A DNA stretch of 64,000 bases, taken from Burkholderiales bacterium 39-55-53 (GTDB lineage Bacteria; Pseudomonadota; Gammaproteobacteria; Burkholderiales; Burkholderiaceae_C). This document shows, piece by piece, positions 28,713-37,864 of the stretch. The position numbers and the translations under genes were made by a program. Position 1 is the stretch's first letter, and each line of letters begins with the position of its first letter. Location: positions 62,001-126,000 of the forward strand of contig NCJK01000002.1 of assembly GCA_002282445.1 (NCBI GenBank). Direction: 5' to 3'. Under the pieces are notes generated by a model. The model was not told the origin of the DNA. It ran no database searches and saw nothing but the letters and a program-made list of their open reading frames with translations.

Positions 28713-29730
28713 GCGGGTCCACCCATACATAACAAAGGTCGCTGATGAGCTTGGTGACCAAGCCAATCAACGTGAACAAATACAAAGTCCCCAACACCAC
28801 GGGGTAGTCTCGGCGCATGACGCTCTCGTAGCTCAACAGTCCCAAGCCATCGAGTGAGAACAGCGTTTCAATCAACAGCGAACCAGTAAAAAACGCACCA
28901 ATGAAAGCAGCAGGAAACCCTGTGACCAAAGGAATGAGCGCATTGCGAAACACATGGTTCCAAATCACACGGCGCTCAGACAAACCTTTGGCACGAGCTG
29001 TGAGCACGTATTGCTTGCGAATCTCTTCGAGCATGGCGTTTTTGGTGAGCAGCGTGGTCACGGCAAAAGCACCCAACACGCTCGATGTGACAGGTAACAC
29101 GATGTGCCAAAGGTAATCCGTGATTTTTGCACCCCAAGTGAGTTGCTCCCAGTTGGCCGAGGTCAAGCCACGCAAAGGGAACCATTGCAGTTGGCCACCA
29201 AACACCACCAGCAAAGCCACGCCGAGCACAAAGCCAGGAATGGCAAAACCAACCAATACCAAGAGGCTGCTGACCAAATCGAATGTCGAACCCGCACGCA
29301 CCGCCTTGGCCACGCCCAGCGGTACAGAAATGAGATAGCTCAACAGAAACGTCCACAACCCCAAGCTGATGGATACGGGCATTTTTTCTTTTACCAACTC
29401 CCACACGGTTTTGGGATAGAAAAAACTCTTGCCCAAATCAAACACGGCAAACTGTTTGAGCATTTGCCAAAAACGTTCGGCTGGAGGTTTGTCAAAGCCA
29501 TATTGCTGGCGAATTTCTTCGATGCGTGCGGCATCCACACCTTGGCGGCCACGGTACCCAGCACCAGCCACGGCAGCTCCCTCGCCGCCGCTGTCGCGGC
29601 CTTGCAGTTGCGACACCATTTGCTCAACTGGCCCGCCCGGCACAAACTGAATCACCACAAAGGTCATCAGCAGCACGCCAAACAACGTTGGAATCATTAG
29701 CAGCAAACGTCTGAGGATGTACGAACTCAT
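28696..29730 (-). CDS. yejB: Peptide ABC transporter permease YejB-type
   Basis: A 344-residue inner-membrane permease (OppB/DppB class). It begins [20 protein letters not shown], has a periplasmic insert after the first membrane segment (contains G-G-E-G-A-A and a Q-Q-Y-G-F-D-K-P motif) and five further hydrophobic segments, with L-T-A-R-A-K-G-L-S-E-R as the ATPase-coupling loop. The C-terminus Y-V-W-V-D-P-R-V-K-F-D is characteristic of YejB. Its start overlaps the yejA stop by four bases (ATGA). Confidence 0.94.
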   Translation of the reverse strand: MSSYILRRLLLMIPTLFGVLLMTFVVIQFVPGGPVEQMVSQLQGRDSGGEGAAVAGAGYRGRQGVDAARIEEIRQQYGFDKPPAERFWQMLKQFAVFDLGKSFFYPKTVWELVKEKMPVSISLGLWTFLLSYLISVPLGVAKAVRAGSTFDLVSSLLVLVGFAIPGFVLGVALLVVFGGQLQWFPLRGLTSANWEQLTWGAKITDYLWHIVLPVTSSVLGAFAVTTLLTKNAMLEEIRKQYVLTARAKGLSERRVIWNHVFRNALIPLVTGFPAAFIGAFFTGSLLIETLFSLDGLGLLSYESVMRRDYPVVLGTLYLFTLIGLVTKLISDLCYVWVDPRVKFD

Positions 29731-31589
29731 GGCGCACGCTCCGCTCTTTTGGTCGCAGCCAAGGTGGCGCGGTTGTCAATGGTGGCCCACCACGTAGACG
29801 AGGCCCATGTTTCGGGTTGGTAGTAGCGCGGCATGACGGCAGGCAACTCAAAGCGGCCATTGCGCCACGCCACGCGATGCACCGCCCCGTACCAATGCGG
29901 CACGGTGTAGTGGCCATGGCGCAGCACTCGGTCTAGTGCACGCACGGCCGTGATGAGCTGAGGACGGGTTTTGGCAGATGTGACGTTTTCTAGCAAAGCA
30001 TCGACTGCCGGGTCTTGAATGCCAATGAAGTTACCAGAGCCTTCTGTGTTGGCGGCCTTAGAGCCAAAACGCTCCATCAACTCCGTGCCCGGCGACTCGC
30101 TGCCCACGATGCGGTTGCTGATGATTTCAAAATCAAACACATCGAGTCGTTTTTGCAAAATCGCAAAGTCGATCACCTTGTAGTTCACTTGAAAACCAAG
30201 CTTTTCGAGGTTTTTGGTATACGGGGTGATGACACGGCCCATCGCACCCGAGTTATCTAAGAACTCCACCGTGAACGGCTCACCCTTGGCATTGCGCAGT
30301 GCACCATCGCGATACGTCCAGCCAGCCTCGGCCAGCAAAGCTTTGGCCCGACGCAAATGATCTCGCAAGGTTTCACCGGATTTGGGATCGAGAGAGGTGC
30401 GCGGTGGCAGAGGCACTGCATCATTGAACACATGAGGCGAGAGCTTGTCACGCAAAGGGCTGAGCAACGCCAACTCAGCAGCGTCAGGCATGCCTGTGGC
30501 TTCAAAGTCACTGGCCACAAAGTAGCCACGCACACGCTGGTATGCACCGTAAAACAACTGGCGGTTCATCCACTCAAAGTCCATGGCCAAAGCAATGGCT
30601 TCGCGCACGCGGGGGTCTTTGAACTTAGGCAAACGGGTGTTGAACATGAAGCCCTGAAAGTCACCCGCGTTGCCGTGCTTGAACTCGCTTTTCATCAACT
30701 CACGGCTGGCAAATTGTTTGCCCGTGTAGCCCCTTGCCCACTCGCGGGCAATGAAGGACTGCACCAAATCAAATTCACCCGCCTTGAAGCCTTCAAGCTG
30801 CGCAGTGTTGTCTTTGTAAAGGCGGTACGTGATGCGATCAAAGTTGAACAACCCTTTACGGACGTTCAAGTCACGCGCCCAGTAGTTGTTGTCACGCTCA
30901 TAGCTCACGTCGCGGCCAAACACCACTCGACCAATTTTGTAGGGGCCGCTTCCGATGGGAATGTCCGTCACGATTTTGTCAAAGGGCTTGGGCGCACCAT
31001 TCTCAATGCCCCACTGACGACTGAACACGGGCATGCCACCCACAATGAGCGGCAGCTCTGGGTTCACGCGTTTGAAATCAAAGCGCACCGTGCGAGGGTC
31101 GACCACCGTCACACCGGCCACTTCGGCATAAAGCGTTCGGAACTGCGGGGCGGCTTGCTTGCTGATGAGTTGCTCAAAGGAATACTTCACGTCCTCCGCC
31201 AACACCGCTTCACCCGTGTGAAAACGCGCTTGCGGGCGAAGTTTGAAGGTAACGGAGCGGCGGTCCCCTGACACAGTCACATCCTCAGCCAACAAGCCAT
31301 AGGCGGTGGTGGGCTCGTCCATCGTGCCCGTCATCAAGGACTCGAACACCAAACCACTCAATCCAGGAGCGGCATTGCCTTTGAGGGTGAATGGGTTGTA
31401 CTTGTCAAAGCTGGACAACCGCGAAGGTGGAACCAACACGAGCTCTCCACCTTTGGGCGCAATTGGGTTGACGTAGTCAAAATTCTTGAAGTTGGCTGGG
31501 TATTTGATGTCCCCAAATTGGGAGTAAGCATGCCCCGCCCACGAGGGGACAGAGCACAAAAACACCAACAAAATGAAGAAGCTACGCAT
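29727..31589 (-). CDS. yejA: Extracellular solute-binding protein YejA-type
   Basis: Periplasmic family 5 binding protein that delivers peptides to the YejBEF transporter. From ATG 31589 it is 620 residues with a signal peptide (about 1-18, [19 protein letters not shown]), then [12 protein letters not shown] and the binding-protein core with F-x-S-L-M-T-G-T and Y-G-L-L-A-E-D-V. The open frame extends five codons upstream to 31604, but the signal peptide fits the inner ATG. It is divergent from fabI with only 35 bases between the starts. First gene of the yejABEF operon. Confidence 0.93.
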   Translation of the reverse strand: MRSFFILLVFLCSVPSWAGHAYSQFGDIKYPANFKNFDYVNPIAPKGGELVLVPPSRLSSFDKYNPFTLKGNAAPGLSGLVFESLMTGTMDEPTTAYGLLAEDVTVSGDRRSVTFKLRPQARFHTGEAVLAEDVKYSFEQLISKQAAPQFRTLYAEVAGVTVVDPRTVRFDFKRVNPELPLIVGGMPVFSRQWGIENGAPKPFDKIVTDIPIGSGPYKIGRVVFGRDVSYERDNNYWARDLNVRKGLFNFDRITYRLYKDNTAQLEGFKAGEFDLVQSFIAREWARGYTGKQFASRELMKSEFKHGNAGDFQGFMFNTRLPKFKDPRVREAIALAMDFEWMNRQLFYGAYQRVRGYFVASDFEATGMPDAAELALLSPLRDKLSPHVFNDAVPLPPRTSLDPKSGETLRDHLRRAKALLAEAGWTYRDGALRNAKGEPFTVEFLDNSGAMGRVITPYTKNLEKLGFQVNYKVIDFAILQKRLDVFDFEIISNRIVGSESPGTELMERFGSKAANTEGSGNFIGIQDPAVDALLENVTSAKTRPQLITAVRALDRVLRHGHYTVPHWYGAVHRVAWRNGRFELPAVMPRYYQPETWASSTWWATIDNRATLAATKRAERAP

Positions 31590-31624
31590 GCGACAATTCT
31601 GCAAGATTTTTTTGGAGAGATTTC

Positions 31625-32437
31625 ATGAGTAAAAAAACGGGTTTCTTGTCTGGCAAAAAGCTTCTGATCACGGGTGTGTTGTCCAACCGCTCCATCGCTT
31701 ATGGCATTGCCAAAGCTTGCCATGACCAAGGTGCCGAGTTGGCCTTCAGCTATGTGGGTGAGCGCTTCAAGGACCGTATCACCGAATTTGCTGCAGACTT
31801 TGACTCTAAGCTCATTTTCGACTGTGACGTGGGCAGCGACGAACAAATCACTCAAATGTTCACTGACTTGTCAGCGCACTGGCCTACGTTTGATGGCTTT
31901 GTGCACTCCATTGGCTACGCCCCTCGTGAAGCCATTGCTGGCGATTTCTTGGACGGTTTGTCACGCGAAGGCTTTGCGATCGCGCATGACATCAGCGCTT
32001 ACAGCTTCCCAGCCATGGCCAAAGCCGCTCTACCCTACCTCAACGACAACTCAGCCGTACTGACCCTGTCGTACTTGGGTGCCATCCGCACCGTACCCAA
32101 CTACAACACCATGGGCTTGGCCAAAGCCTCGCTCGAGGCGTCTGTGCGCTACTTGGCCGAATCTTTGGGCGCCAAAGGCCGCAACCTGCGCGCCAACGGC
32201 ATCAGTGCGGGCCCCATCAAAACCTTGGCTGCCAGTGGCATCAAAGGCTTTGGCAAGATTTTGAGCGTGGTAGCTGAAGCCTCTCCCATCCGCCGCAACG
32301 TGACCATCGAAGACGTGGGCAACGTCGCTGCATTCTTGATGTCCAACTTGGCTGCAGGCGTGACTGCCGAAATTACCTATGTGGACGGCGGATTTAGCCA
32401 AGTTGTAGGTGGCATTGCAGAGCCTGTAGCCGAGTAA
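31625..32437 (+). CDS. fabI: Enoyl-[acyl-carrier-protein] reductase (NADH) FabI
   Basis: FabI carries out the last reduction in each cycle of type II fatty acid synthesis in the cytoplasm. The 270-residue short-chain dehydrogenase-like protein has an N-terminal nucleotide-binding [12 protein letters not shown] (about 19-30), the S-I-G-Y-A-P region, and the catalytic Tyr-x6-Lys in [10 protein letters not shown] (about 157-166). A strong ribosome binding site (GGAGAGA) precedes the ATG. The motifs fit a standard triclosan-target FabI; no resistance substitution is claimed. Confidence 0.97.
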   Translation: MSKKTGFLSGKKLLITGVLSNRSIAYGIAKACHDQGAELAFSYVGERFKDRITEFAADFDSKLIFDCDVGSDEQITQMFTDLSAHWPTFDGFVHSIGYAPREAIAGDFLDGLSREGFAIAHDISAYSFPAMAKAALPYLNDNSAVLTLSYLGAIRTVPNYNTMGLAKASLEASVRYLAESLGAKGRNLRANGISAGPIKTLAASGIKGFGKILSVVAEASPIRRNVTIEDVGNVAAFLMSNLAAGVTAEITYVDGGFSQVVGGIAEPVAE

Positions 32438-32499
32438 GCTGTCGCTCCTGGCCACGCGGGTGGTCACATATGCGGGCTGTACGCCCCAAGGAGACGACC

Positions 32500-33357
32500 A
32501 TGCAACGACGCGATTTGCTATCTCACATCTCCTTGGGTTGCCTCGGCAGCCTCGCCTCATTACCCGCAGTGGCCACACAGCCGCCTGCGCTGTGGCTGGC
32601 CAACCCATATCAAGGCAATGAAAAGCTCGCCGACTGTTGGGTGAGTGAAAAATACGACGGCATACGAGGCTACTGGAATGGCCACCAACTCTTGAGTCGA
32701 AGCGGCAAAGCACTCAACCCTCCCACTTGGTTTGTACAGGCTTGGCCTTCGCAGCCGTTTGAAGGCGAACTTTGGGCGGGACTCGGCCAGTTTGAGCAAG
32801 CAGCTTCTGTCATTCAACAAAAACAAGCGACGGACAGCGCATGGCGCGCCATGCGCTTCATGGTGTTTGACGCCAACACCTCCACCCAAGCGTTCACAGA
32901 TCGCATCGTGCGCTATCAAAGCATCGTCAAACAGATTGGCAAACCTTGGGTTCAAGCCGTGCCGCAAAGCCAAGTGCCATCACATGCCGCACTGAAGGCC
33001 ATGTTGCACAAAATCGTGCAAGCCGGAGGCGAAGGCTTGATGCTGCATCGTGGCAGCAGCCTGTACCAAAGTGGGCGCAATTCAGATGTCCTGAAAGTCA
33101 AACCCCACGAGGATGCTGAAGCCAAGGTGATCGGCCATGAGCCCGGCCAAGGCAAGCACGCCGAACGTCTAGGCGCATTGATGGTCGAAACACCGCAAGG
33201 GCTGCGCTTCAAACTCGGCACGGGGTTCACAGACGCCCAAAGAGAAAACCCACCAGCCGTGGGCCAGTGGGTCACTTATAGCTATCGTGGCTTGACTGAC
33301 AAAGGCGGGCCGCGCTTTGCCAGTTTTGTGCGCATCAGGCCCACGGTTGAACGCTGA
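32500..33357 (+). CDS. Exported ATP-dependent DNA ligase (LigE-like)
   Basis: A small nucleotidyltransferase-type ligase, 285 residues from ATG 32500 (ribosome binding site AAGGAG). It has an N-terminal signal-like segment with two arginines (M-Q-R-R-D-L-L-S-H-I-S-L, then hydrophobic to about 25). Motif I is E-K-Y-D-G-I-R-G with the nucleotidylated Lys51; motif III F-M-V-F-D, motif IV E-G-L-M-L-H-R and motif V L-K-V-K-P follow, then an OB-fold domain without a zinc finger. Such Lig E enzymes are exported in several proteobacteria and have been linked to DNA uptake or extracellular DNA; that role is inferred here. It stands alone between fabI and the decarboxylase. Confidence 0.88.
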   Translation: MQRRDLLSHISLGCLGSLASLPAVATQPPALWLANPYQGNEKLADCWVSEKYDGIRGYWNGHQLLSRSGKALNPPTWFVQAWPSQPFEGELWAGLGQFEQAASVIQQKQATDSAWRAMRFMVFDANTSTQAFTDRIVRYQSIVKQIGKPWVQAVPQSQVPSHAALKAMLHKIVQAGGEGLMLHRGSSLYQSGRNSDVLKVKPHEDAEAKVIGHEPGQGKHAERLGALMVETPQGLRFKLGTGFTDAQRENPPAVGQWVTYSYRGLTDKGGPRFASFVRIRPTVER

Positions 33358-33374
33358 GGCCGGCAGCCAGCGTT
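33350..33374. terminator. Weak hairpin between the convergent ligase and decarboxylase genes
   Basis: AACGCTG (33350-33356) and CAGCGTT (33368-33374) form a seven-base stem around AGGCCGGCAGC. It covers the stop region of both convergent genes. There is no T tract, so intrinsic termination is uncertain. Confidence 0.35.
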
Positions 33375-35637
33375 AGGCTTTGACGCAATCGGCGAAATAG
33401 CGCTTCACGCCGTCGTCGCCTACCACCTCGACCAACCCGTGGATGTCGGTCTCAAAGCCGGGGCATTGCAAGTTGAATTCACGAGCGAACTTGAGATAGT
33501 CCACGATTTTCTTGTTGAACACTTCACCTGGGATGAGCAACGGAATACCCGGTGGGTATGGTGTGACCAAGCTGGTGGTGATGCGGCCCAACAAATCATC
33601 CACAGGCACGCGCTCGGTGTTGCGGTGCGCAATTTGTGCGTAGGCGTCGCTGGGCTTCATGGCGGGCGTCAAATCGCTCAGGTACATCTCGGTGGTCAAA
33701 CGTGCGATGTCGTATTTGGCGTAGAGCGTGTGGATGTGTTGGCACAAGTCACGCAAACCCATGCGCTCGTAAGCGGGATGTTTTTGGCAGAACTCAGGCA
33801 GGATACGCCACATGGGTTGGTTGCGGTCGTAGTCATCCTTGAACTGTTGTAGAGCAGTGAGCAAGGAATTCCAACGGCCCTTGGTGATACCGATGGTGAA
33901 CATGATGAAGAAGCTATACAAGCCTGTCTTCTCCACGATCACGCCATGCTCGGCCAAAAACTTGGTGACGATGCTGGCCGGAATACCTGTCTTATCGAAC
34001 TTGCCGTTCAAATCCAAACCGGGCGTGACGATGGTGGCCTTGATCGGGTCCAACATGTTGAAGCCATCGGCCAAGTTGCCAAAGCCGTGCCATTTAGATG
34101 ACTTGCCCTTGCCTTTGATGATCCAGCTGTCTGCGCGGCCAATGCCGTCTTCCACCAGCTCATCGGGGCCCCAAACCTTGAACCACCAGTCTTTGCCGTA
34201 CTCATCGTCCACCTTGCGCATGGCGCGGCGGAAGTCAAGCGCTTCGGCAATGCTTTCTTCCACCAAGGCTGTGCCGCCGGGTGGCTCCATCATGGCAGCA
34301 GCTACGTCACAGCTGGCGATGATGCTGTACTGGGGACTGGTGCTGGTGTGCATCAAATACGCTTCGTTGAACAAGTGGCGGTCCAACTTGGTTTTTTGCG
34401 AGTCTTGCACCAGCACATGGCTGGCTTGGCTGATACCGGCCAACAATTTATGGATCGACTGCGTCGCGTACACCACCGAATGCATGGGGCGCTCACGCTT
34501 CTTACCCATGGCGTGGTACGTGCCGTAAAACGGGTTGAACGCCGCATGGGGCAACCAAGCTTCGTCAAAGTGCAAGTTGGCCACATAGCCGTCCAGCATG
34601 TTTTTGATGGTTTCGGTGTTGTACAACACGCCGTCGTAAGTGGACTGCGTGAGTGTCAACACACGGGGCTTGACCTTCTTCGCATCCACACCTTTGAGCA
34701 AAGGGTTGGCCTTGATCTTGGCTTGAATCGTGGCAGGCTCAAACTCACTTTGCGGGATGGGGCCGATGATGCCGTAGTGGTTGCGCGTAGGCTTCAAGAA
34801 CACAGGCACAGCACCGGTCATGATGATGGAATGCAGCACCGACTTATGGCAATTACGATCCACCACCACCACGTCATCAGGAGCCACGGTGTGATGCCAC
34901 ACAATTTTGTTGGAGGTGCTCGTGCCATTGGTCACGAAGAAGCAATGGTCGGCGTTGAAGATACGTGCGGCGTTGCGCTCGCTCTCGCCAATCGCGCCGT
35001 TGTGGTCTAAGAGCTGGCCCAATTCTTCCACCGCGTTGCACACGTCGGCACGCAACATGTTTTCACCGTAGAACTGGTGATACATCTGGCCCACAGGGCT
35101 CTTCAAAAACGCGACGCCACCCGAGTGACCGGGGCAATGCCATGAATACGAACCGTCTTCGGCGTAATCCAACAAGGCTTTGAAGAATGGGGGCTGCAAG
35201 CTCTCGAGATAGCTCTTAGCTTCACGGATGATATGACGCGCCACAAACTCAGGCGTGTCTTCAAACATGTGAATGAAACCATGTAACTCACGCAAGATAT
35301 CGTTGGGCAAGTGGCGTGAAGTCTTAGTTTCGCCGTACACATAAATTGGCACGTCTGCGTTTTTGCGGCGAACTTCTTCAATGAAGGTACGCAGATTCAA
35401 AACCGCAGGGTCAAGGTCGGGGCCAGGAGTGAACTCTTCATCATCAATTGACAAAATGAAGGCACTGGCGCGTGACTGCTGCTGCGCAAACTGGCTCAGG
35501 TCACCATAGCTGGTAGCGCCCATGACCTCATAGCCTTCGCCCTCAATCGCATCAGCCAAAGCACGAATACCTAGGCCGGACGTATTTTCAGAACGAAAAT
35601 CCTCGTCGATGATGACGATGGGGAAACGAAATTTCAT
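33373..35637 (-). CDS. PLP-dependent Orn/Lys/Arg decarboxylase family protein
   Basis: A 754-residue fold-type I decarboxylase of the large acid-inducible class. An N-terminal receiver-like wing domain (about 1-130) precedes the PLP domain (about 165-420) with W-H-C-P-G-H-S-G-G (166-174), H-F-D-E-A-W near 356-361 and the PLP lysine K397 in S-I-H-K-L-L-A-G, then the C-terminal domain. The family decarboxylates arginine, lysine or ornithine, consuming a proton; arginine or lysine is most likely, but sequence alone does not decide. No antiporter gene is adjacent, so the role may be polyamine synthesis rather than acid resistance. Confidence 0.9.
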   Translation of the reverse strand: MKFRFPIVIIDEDFRSENTSGLGIRALADAIEGEGYEVMGATSYGDLSQFAQQQSRASAFILSIDDEEFTPGPDLDPAVLNLRTFIEEVRRKNADVPIYVYGETKTSRHLPNDILRELHGFIHMFEDTPEFVARHIIREAKSYLESLQPPFFKALLDYAEDGSYSWHCPGHSGGVAFLKSPVGQMYHQFYGENMLRADVCNAVEELGQLLDHNGAIGESERNAARIFNADHCFFVTNGTSTSNKIVWHHTVAPDDVVVVDRNCHKSVLHSIIMTGAVPVFLKPTRNHYGIIGPIPQSEFEPATIQAKIKANPLLKGVDAKKVKPRVLTLTQSTYDGVLYNTETIKNMLDGYVANLHFDEAWLPHAAFNPFYGTYHAMGKKRERPMHSVVYATQSIHKLLAGISQASHVLVQDSQKTKLDRHLFNEAYLMHTSTSPQYSIIASCDVAAAMMEPPGGTALVEESIAEALDFRRAMRKVDDEYGKDWWFKVWGPDELVEDGIGRADSWIIKGKGKSSKWHGFGNLADGFNMLDPIKATIVTPGLDLNGKFDKTGIPASIVTKFLAEHGVIVEKTGLYSFFIMFTIGITKGRWNSLLTALQQFKDDYDRNQPMWRILPEFCQKHPAYERMGLRDLCQHIHTLYAKYDIARLTTEMYLSDLTPAMKPSDAYAQIAHRNTERVPVDDLLGRITTSLVTPYPPGIPLLIPGEVFNKKIVDYLKFAREFNLQCPGFETDIHGLVEVVGDDGVKRYFADCVKA

Positions 35638-35701
35638 GCGGGGACTCCGAGCATTTAAGGCTTGAAAAAAACAACAGCGCCGAAGTGTACTCGCCCACTG
35701 T

Positions 35702-35707
35702 TACAAT
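35702..35707 (+). promoter_or_regulatory. Candidate -10 element of tRNA-Ser
   Basis: TACAAT lies 10 bases before the mature tRNA 5' end, a common distance for tRNA promoters. I see no good -35 at the expected place, so the call rests on the -10 and position only. Confidence 0.4.
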
Positions 35708-35717
35708 GCATGGCTTC

Positions 35718-35808
35718 GGAGCGATGGATGAGTGGTTTAAGTCGCACGCCTGGAAAGCGTGTGTGGGTTAATAGCCCACCGCGGGTTCGAATCCCGCTTG
35801 CTCCGCCA
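35718..35808 (+). tRNA. tRNA-Ser (anticodon GGA)
   Basis: A class II tRNA with a long variable arm: acceptor GGAGCGA/TTGCTCC, anticodon loop CTGGAAA (anticodon GGA, reads TCC/TCT), variable arm around GTGGGTTAATAGCCCAC, T arm GCGGG-TTCGAAT-CCCGC, discriminator G and encoded CCA. Length is 91 bases including CCA. A strong terminator follows. Confidence 0.97.
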
Positions 35809-35812
35809 AAAC

Positions 35813-35846
35813 AAAAAGCCCCTGCTGATTCAGCAGGGGCTTTTTT
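35813..35846 (+). terminator. Intrinsic terminator after tRNA-Ser
   Basis: Stem GCCCCTGCTG (35818-35827) and CAGCAGGGGC (35831-35840) with loop ATT, preceded by A5 and followed by six T. The flanks let it also end the convergent minus-strand operon at 35849-37651, whose last stop is two bases away. Confidence 0.93.
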
Positions 35847-35848
35847 CT

Positions 35849-36235
35849 TTAAGCCTTGGCATGTTGAACGACTGCAAGATCCAGAACACCCAGCGACTGA
35901 TCCTGATCCATCAAAAAGGCTCGCAAAACGCCATGCTCTTTCAGCGTTAAGCCGTCTACACCCAACACAACACGGGTGGAATCTTCGCCTTTGAAGTCAA
36001 CTTTGACGTCAACTTTGAAAATTTCAGCCTCATTGAGCTTGCAGACAACCGCCAAATCTTTGGTATCTGGATCGCCCTTGTCACGACTGACATAAAAAAG
36101 CAGCGTCAACTTTGGCACCAACACCGGAAAAGCTGAGGTCTTCAGCTGTTCAAACAAATCGATGATGGAGACTTGGTTCGTGATCGAGTCAACTATGACG
36201 CGATTGGCCGCAATCGCAAAATAAACGTTCAGCAT
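35849..36235 (-). CDS. Protein of unknown function in the bactofilin/M23 operon
   Basis: A 128-residue protein that I cannot assign with certainty; it resembles DUF6941-type proteins. It has no signal peptide or membrane helix. The pattern is alternating beta strands (for example L-T-L-L-F-Y-V-S-R-D-K and A-E-I-F-K-V-D-V-K-V-D-F), consistent with a beta-sandwich fold. It follows the bactofilin gene by nine bases on the same strand and ends the operon at a terminator. Context suggests a role with bactofilin in envelope or cell-shape work; that is inference. Confidence 0.7.
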   Translation of the reverse strand: MLNVYFAIAANRVIVDSITNQVSIIDLFEQLKTSAFPVLVPKLTLLFYVSRDKGDPDTKDLAVVCKLNEAEIFKVDVKVDFKGEDSTRVVLGVDGLTLKEHGVLRAFLMDQDQSLGVLDLAVVQHAKA

Positions 36236-36244
36236 AAAACCAGC

Positions 36245-36688
36245 TTAGCTGCTGCTCTCTTGGGCTTTCTTGATGACGTTTTTAGCGTCTGTGCTGCTGT
36301 TGGCCGCCGCTGAGCTGATGGGGTTTTGAATGACCAGGCCCAACAAACGAGCACCATGCTCAACAGCGATAGATCCGTATGAGATATCACCTTGAACGAT
36401 CGAATCTTTATGGAACTCAACGCGCTCAGCCGCGTAAATATTGCCTTCCACCTTGCCAGCCACCATCACACGATGGGCGGTGATGTCACCAGACACCTCG
36501 CCAGTTTTGCCGATAGCCACAGTGACTTTGTTGTCTTTGGTGGTTTCGATGTTGCCCACCACTTTGCCATCAATACGCACGCTATCGAGCAAGACCAAGC
36601 GACCATAAATCTGCGTGGTACGACCAATGATCGTGTCGAATCGCTCTTGCGATGGGGACAGTGACTTGTCTCTGAGTTTTTCAAACAT
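36245..36688 (-). CDS. Bactofilin (polymer-forming cytoskeletal protein)
   Basis: Bactofilins polymerise without nucleotide into filaments that position cell-wall enzymes. The 147-residue protein has the bactofilin core (about 18-120) of repeating beta turns with I-x-G-x-V-x-G-x-I-x-T: R-I-D-G-K-V-V-G-N-I-E-T, G-E-V-S-G-D-I-T-A, V-A-G-K-V-E-G-N-I-Y-A. Short charged tails lie on both ends, and no membrane segment is seen. It lies 27 bases behind an M23 peptidase gene, the partner enzyme of bactofilins in several bacteria. Confidence 0.95.
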   Translation of the reverse strand: MFEKLRDKSLSPSQERFDTIIGRTTQIYGRLVLLDSVRIDGKVVGNIETTKDNKVTVAIGKTGEVSGDITAHRVMVAGKVEGNIYAAERVEFHKDSIVQGDISYGSIAVEHGARLLGLVIQNPISSAAANSSTDAKNVIKKAQESSS

Positions 36689-36715
36689 GACTAGCTTTCT
36701 TGAGAGACTGTGGGT

Positions 36716-37651
36716 TCACTGTGCGCTGGCAGTGGTTTGCGTCAGCATTTGCGTGGGATTCAGCACACGGTCATTGCGCATGACTTCGTAGTGAAGATGC
36801 GGACCGGTCGAACGACCTGTGCTGCCCAACTGAGCAATGGTTTCGCCACGCTGAACTTTTTGGCCGACTTCAACCATGCGTTTGCTCAAGTGCGCATAGC
36901 GGGTGGTGAAGCCCTCAATGTGGCTTATCTCAACGACATTACCGTAGGAGCCGTCCCAACCAGAACGTGTCACCGTACCCGCAGCAGTGGCCACAATGGG
37001 CGAACCCACTTCGGCTACAAAATCTAGACCTTCGTGCATGGCCAGTTGACCAGTGAACGGGTCATTGCGAATGCCGAAACCGCTCGTCACGCGGTAGTCC
37101 TTGCCCATCGGAACGCCTGTAGGCAGCGCATGCAGCCAACTCAATTGCGTGGACCAATTCTGGGTGAGGTTTTTGACCGCAATTTGGGTTTGCTTGAAAT
37201 CATCCAAGGCAGACGTAAAGTCGTCATTCAAATCGTGCGAAGGCGTGTGCTGGACACGAGGTGCAACCCATGGGCCGCCTCGCGCATCGTCTTTTTTGTT
37301 GTATTTATCGCGCAGATTAACAGGCGTCGCGACTTCCATGAATTTGTTTTTCAGGGTTTCAAGCTGACGAATCTCCTGCACCGTGGCATTCATGGTCTGT
37401 CGCAGGTTATCCAAACGCTCGCGGTACACCGCCTCAACTTTTTGTTGCTCTGCCTCTGTTGTGACGCCGCCCATGCTGCGCGCCAAACTTGGGCTCATCT
37501 CAATGGCAATACGAAAACCGATGAAATGAAGCAAGACCCCCAAAGTCACCAGCACAAACGCCGAGGCGCACACAGCCACCAGCACCTTTTTGGCCGTGAT
37601 GGAAATGGTCCGCACAGAGGCGGTGGGTCCTGATACCCACATTAGCTGCAT
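36716..37651 (-). CDS. M23-family (LytM) metallopeptidase, membrane-anchored
   Basis: A 311-residue cell-wall endopeptidase candidate. It has an N-terminal membrane segment (about 22-45), a coiled-coil-like region (about 60-110) and a C-terminal M23 domain (about 185-300) with G-F-G-I-R-x-D-P-F, M-H-E-G-L-D-F and P-H-L-H-Y-E-V, which supply the zinc ligands His, Asp and His. The open frame begins at 37732, but ATG 37651 has a GGAG ribosome binding site (spacing 7) and directly precedes the membrane helix. Likely acts in the periplasm on peptidoglycan cross-links, guided by the bactofilin encoded next. Confidence 0.92.
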   Translation of the reverse strand: MQLMWVSGPTASVRTISITAKKVLVAVCASAFVLVTLGVLLHFIGFRIAIEMSPSLARSMGGVTTEAEQQKVEAVYRERLDNLRQTMNATVQEIRQLETLKNKFMEVATPVNLRDKYNKKDDARGGPWVAPRVQHTPSHDLNDDFTSALDDFKQTQIAVKNLTQNWSTQLSWLHALPTGVPMGKDYRVTSGFGIRNDPFTGQLAMHEGLDFVAEVGSPIVATAAGTVTRSGWDGSYGNVVEISHIEGFTTRYAHLSKRMVEVGQKVQRGETIAQLGSTGRSTGPHLHYEVMRNDRVLNPTQMLTQTTASAQ

Positions 37652-37678
37652 AAGTCGCTCCGAAAATCTTGTCGAGTT

Positions 37679-37700
37679 AACTGGGAATTCGTTCCCAGTT
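37679..37700. other. Perfect hairpin upstream of the M23 peptidase gene
   Basis: AACTGGGAA (37679-37687) and TTCCCAGTT (37692-37700) form a nine-base perfect stem with TTCG as the plus-strand loop (CGAA on the minus strand). It lies 28 bases before the M23 start codon in a 213-base divergent gap shared with aat. There is no T tract, so an operator or 5'-UTR structure is more likely than a terminator. The rest of the gap holds A+T-rich sequence before aat that probably contains its promoter. Confidence 0.5.
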
Positions 37701-37864
37701 GGAGGGAGAATTGTAGGGAGTTCCCACAGCAAAAGTCACTTAATTTTTTAGGATCAACATTCACCAATGACAAAGAATTCCTCTTTGACGAAAGTTAATC
37801 CCATTGCTCTAACTTGAGCTCAGGTTATTTTGCAAATGCATAATAATGATGAAAATTTAAGCAC

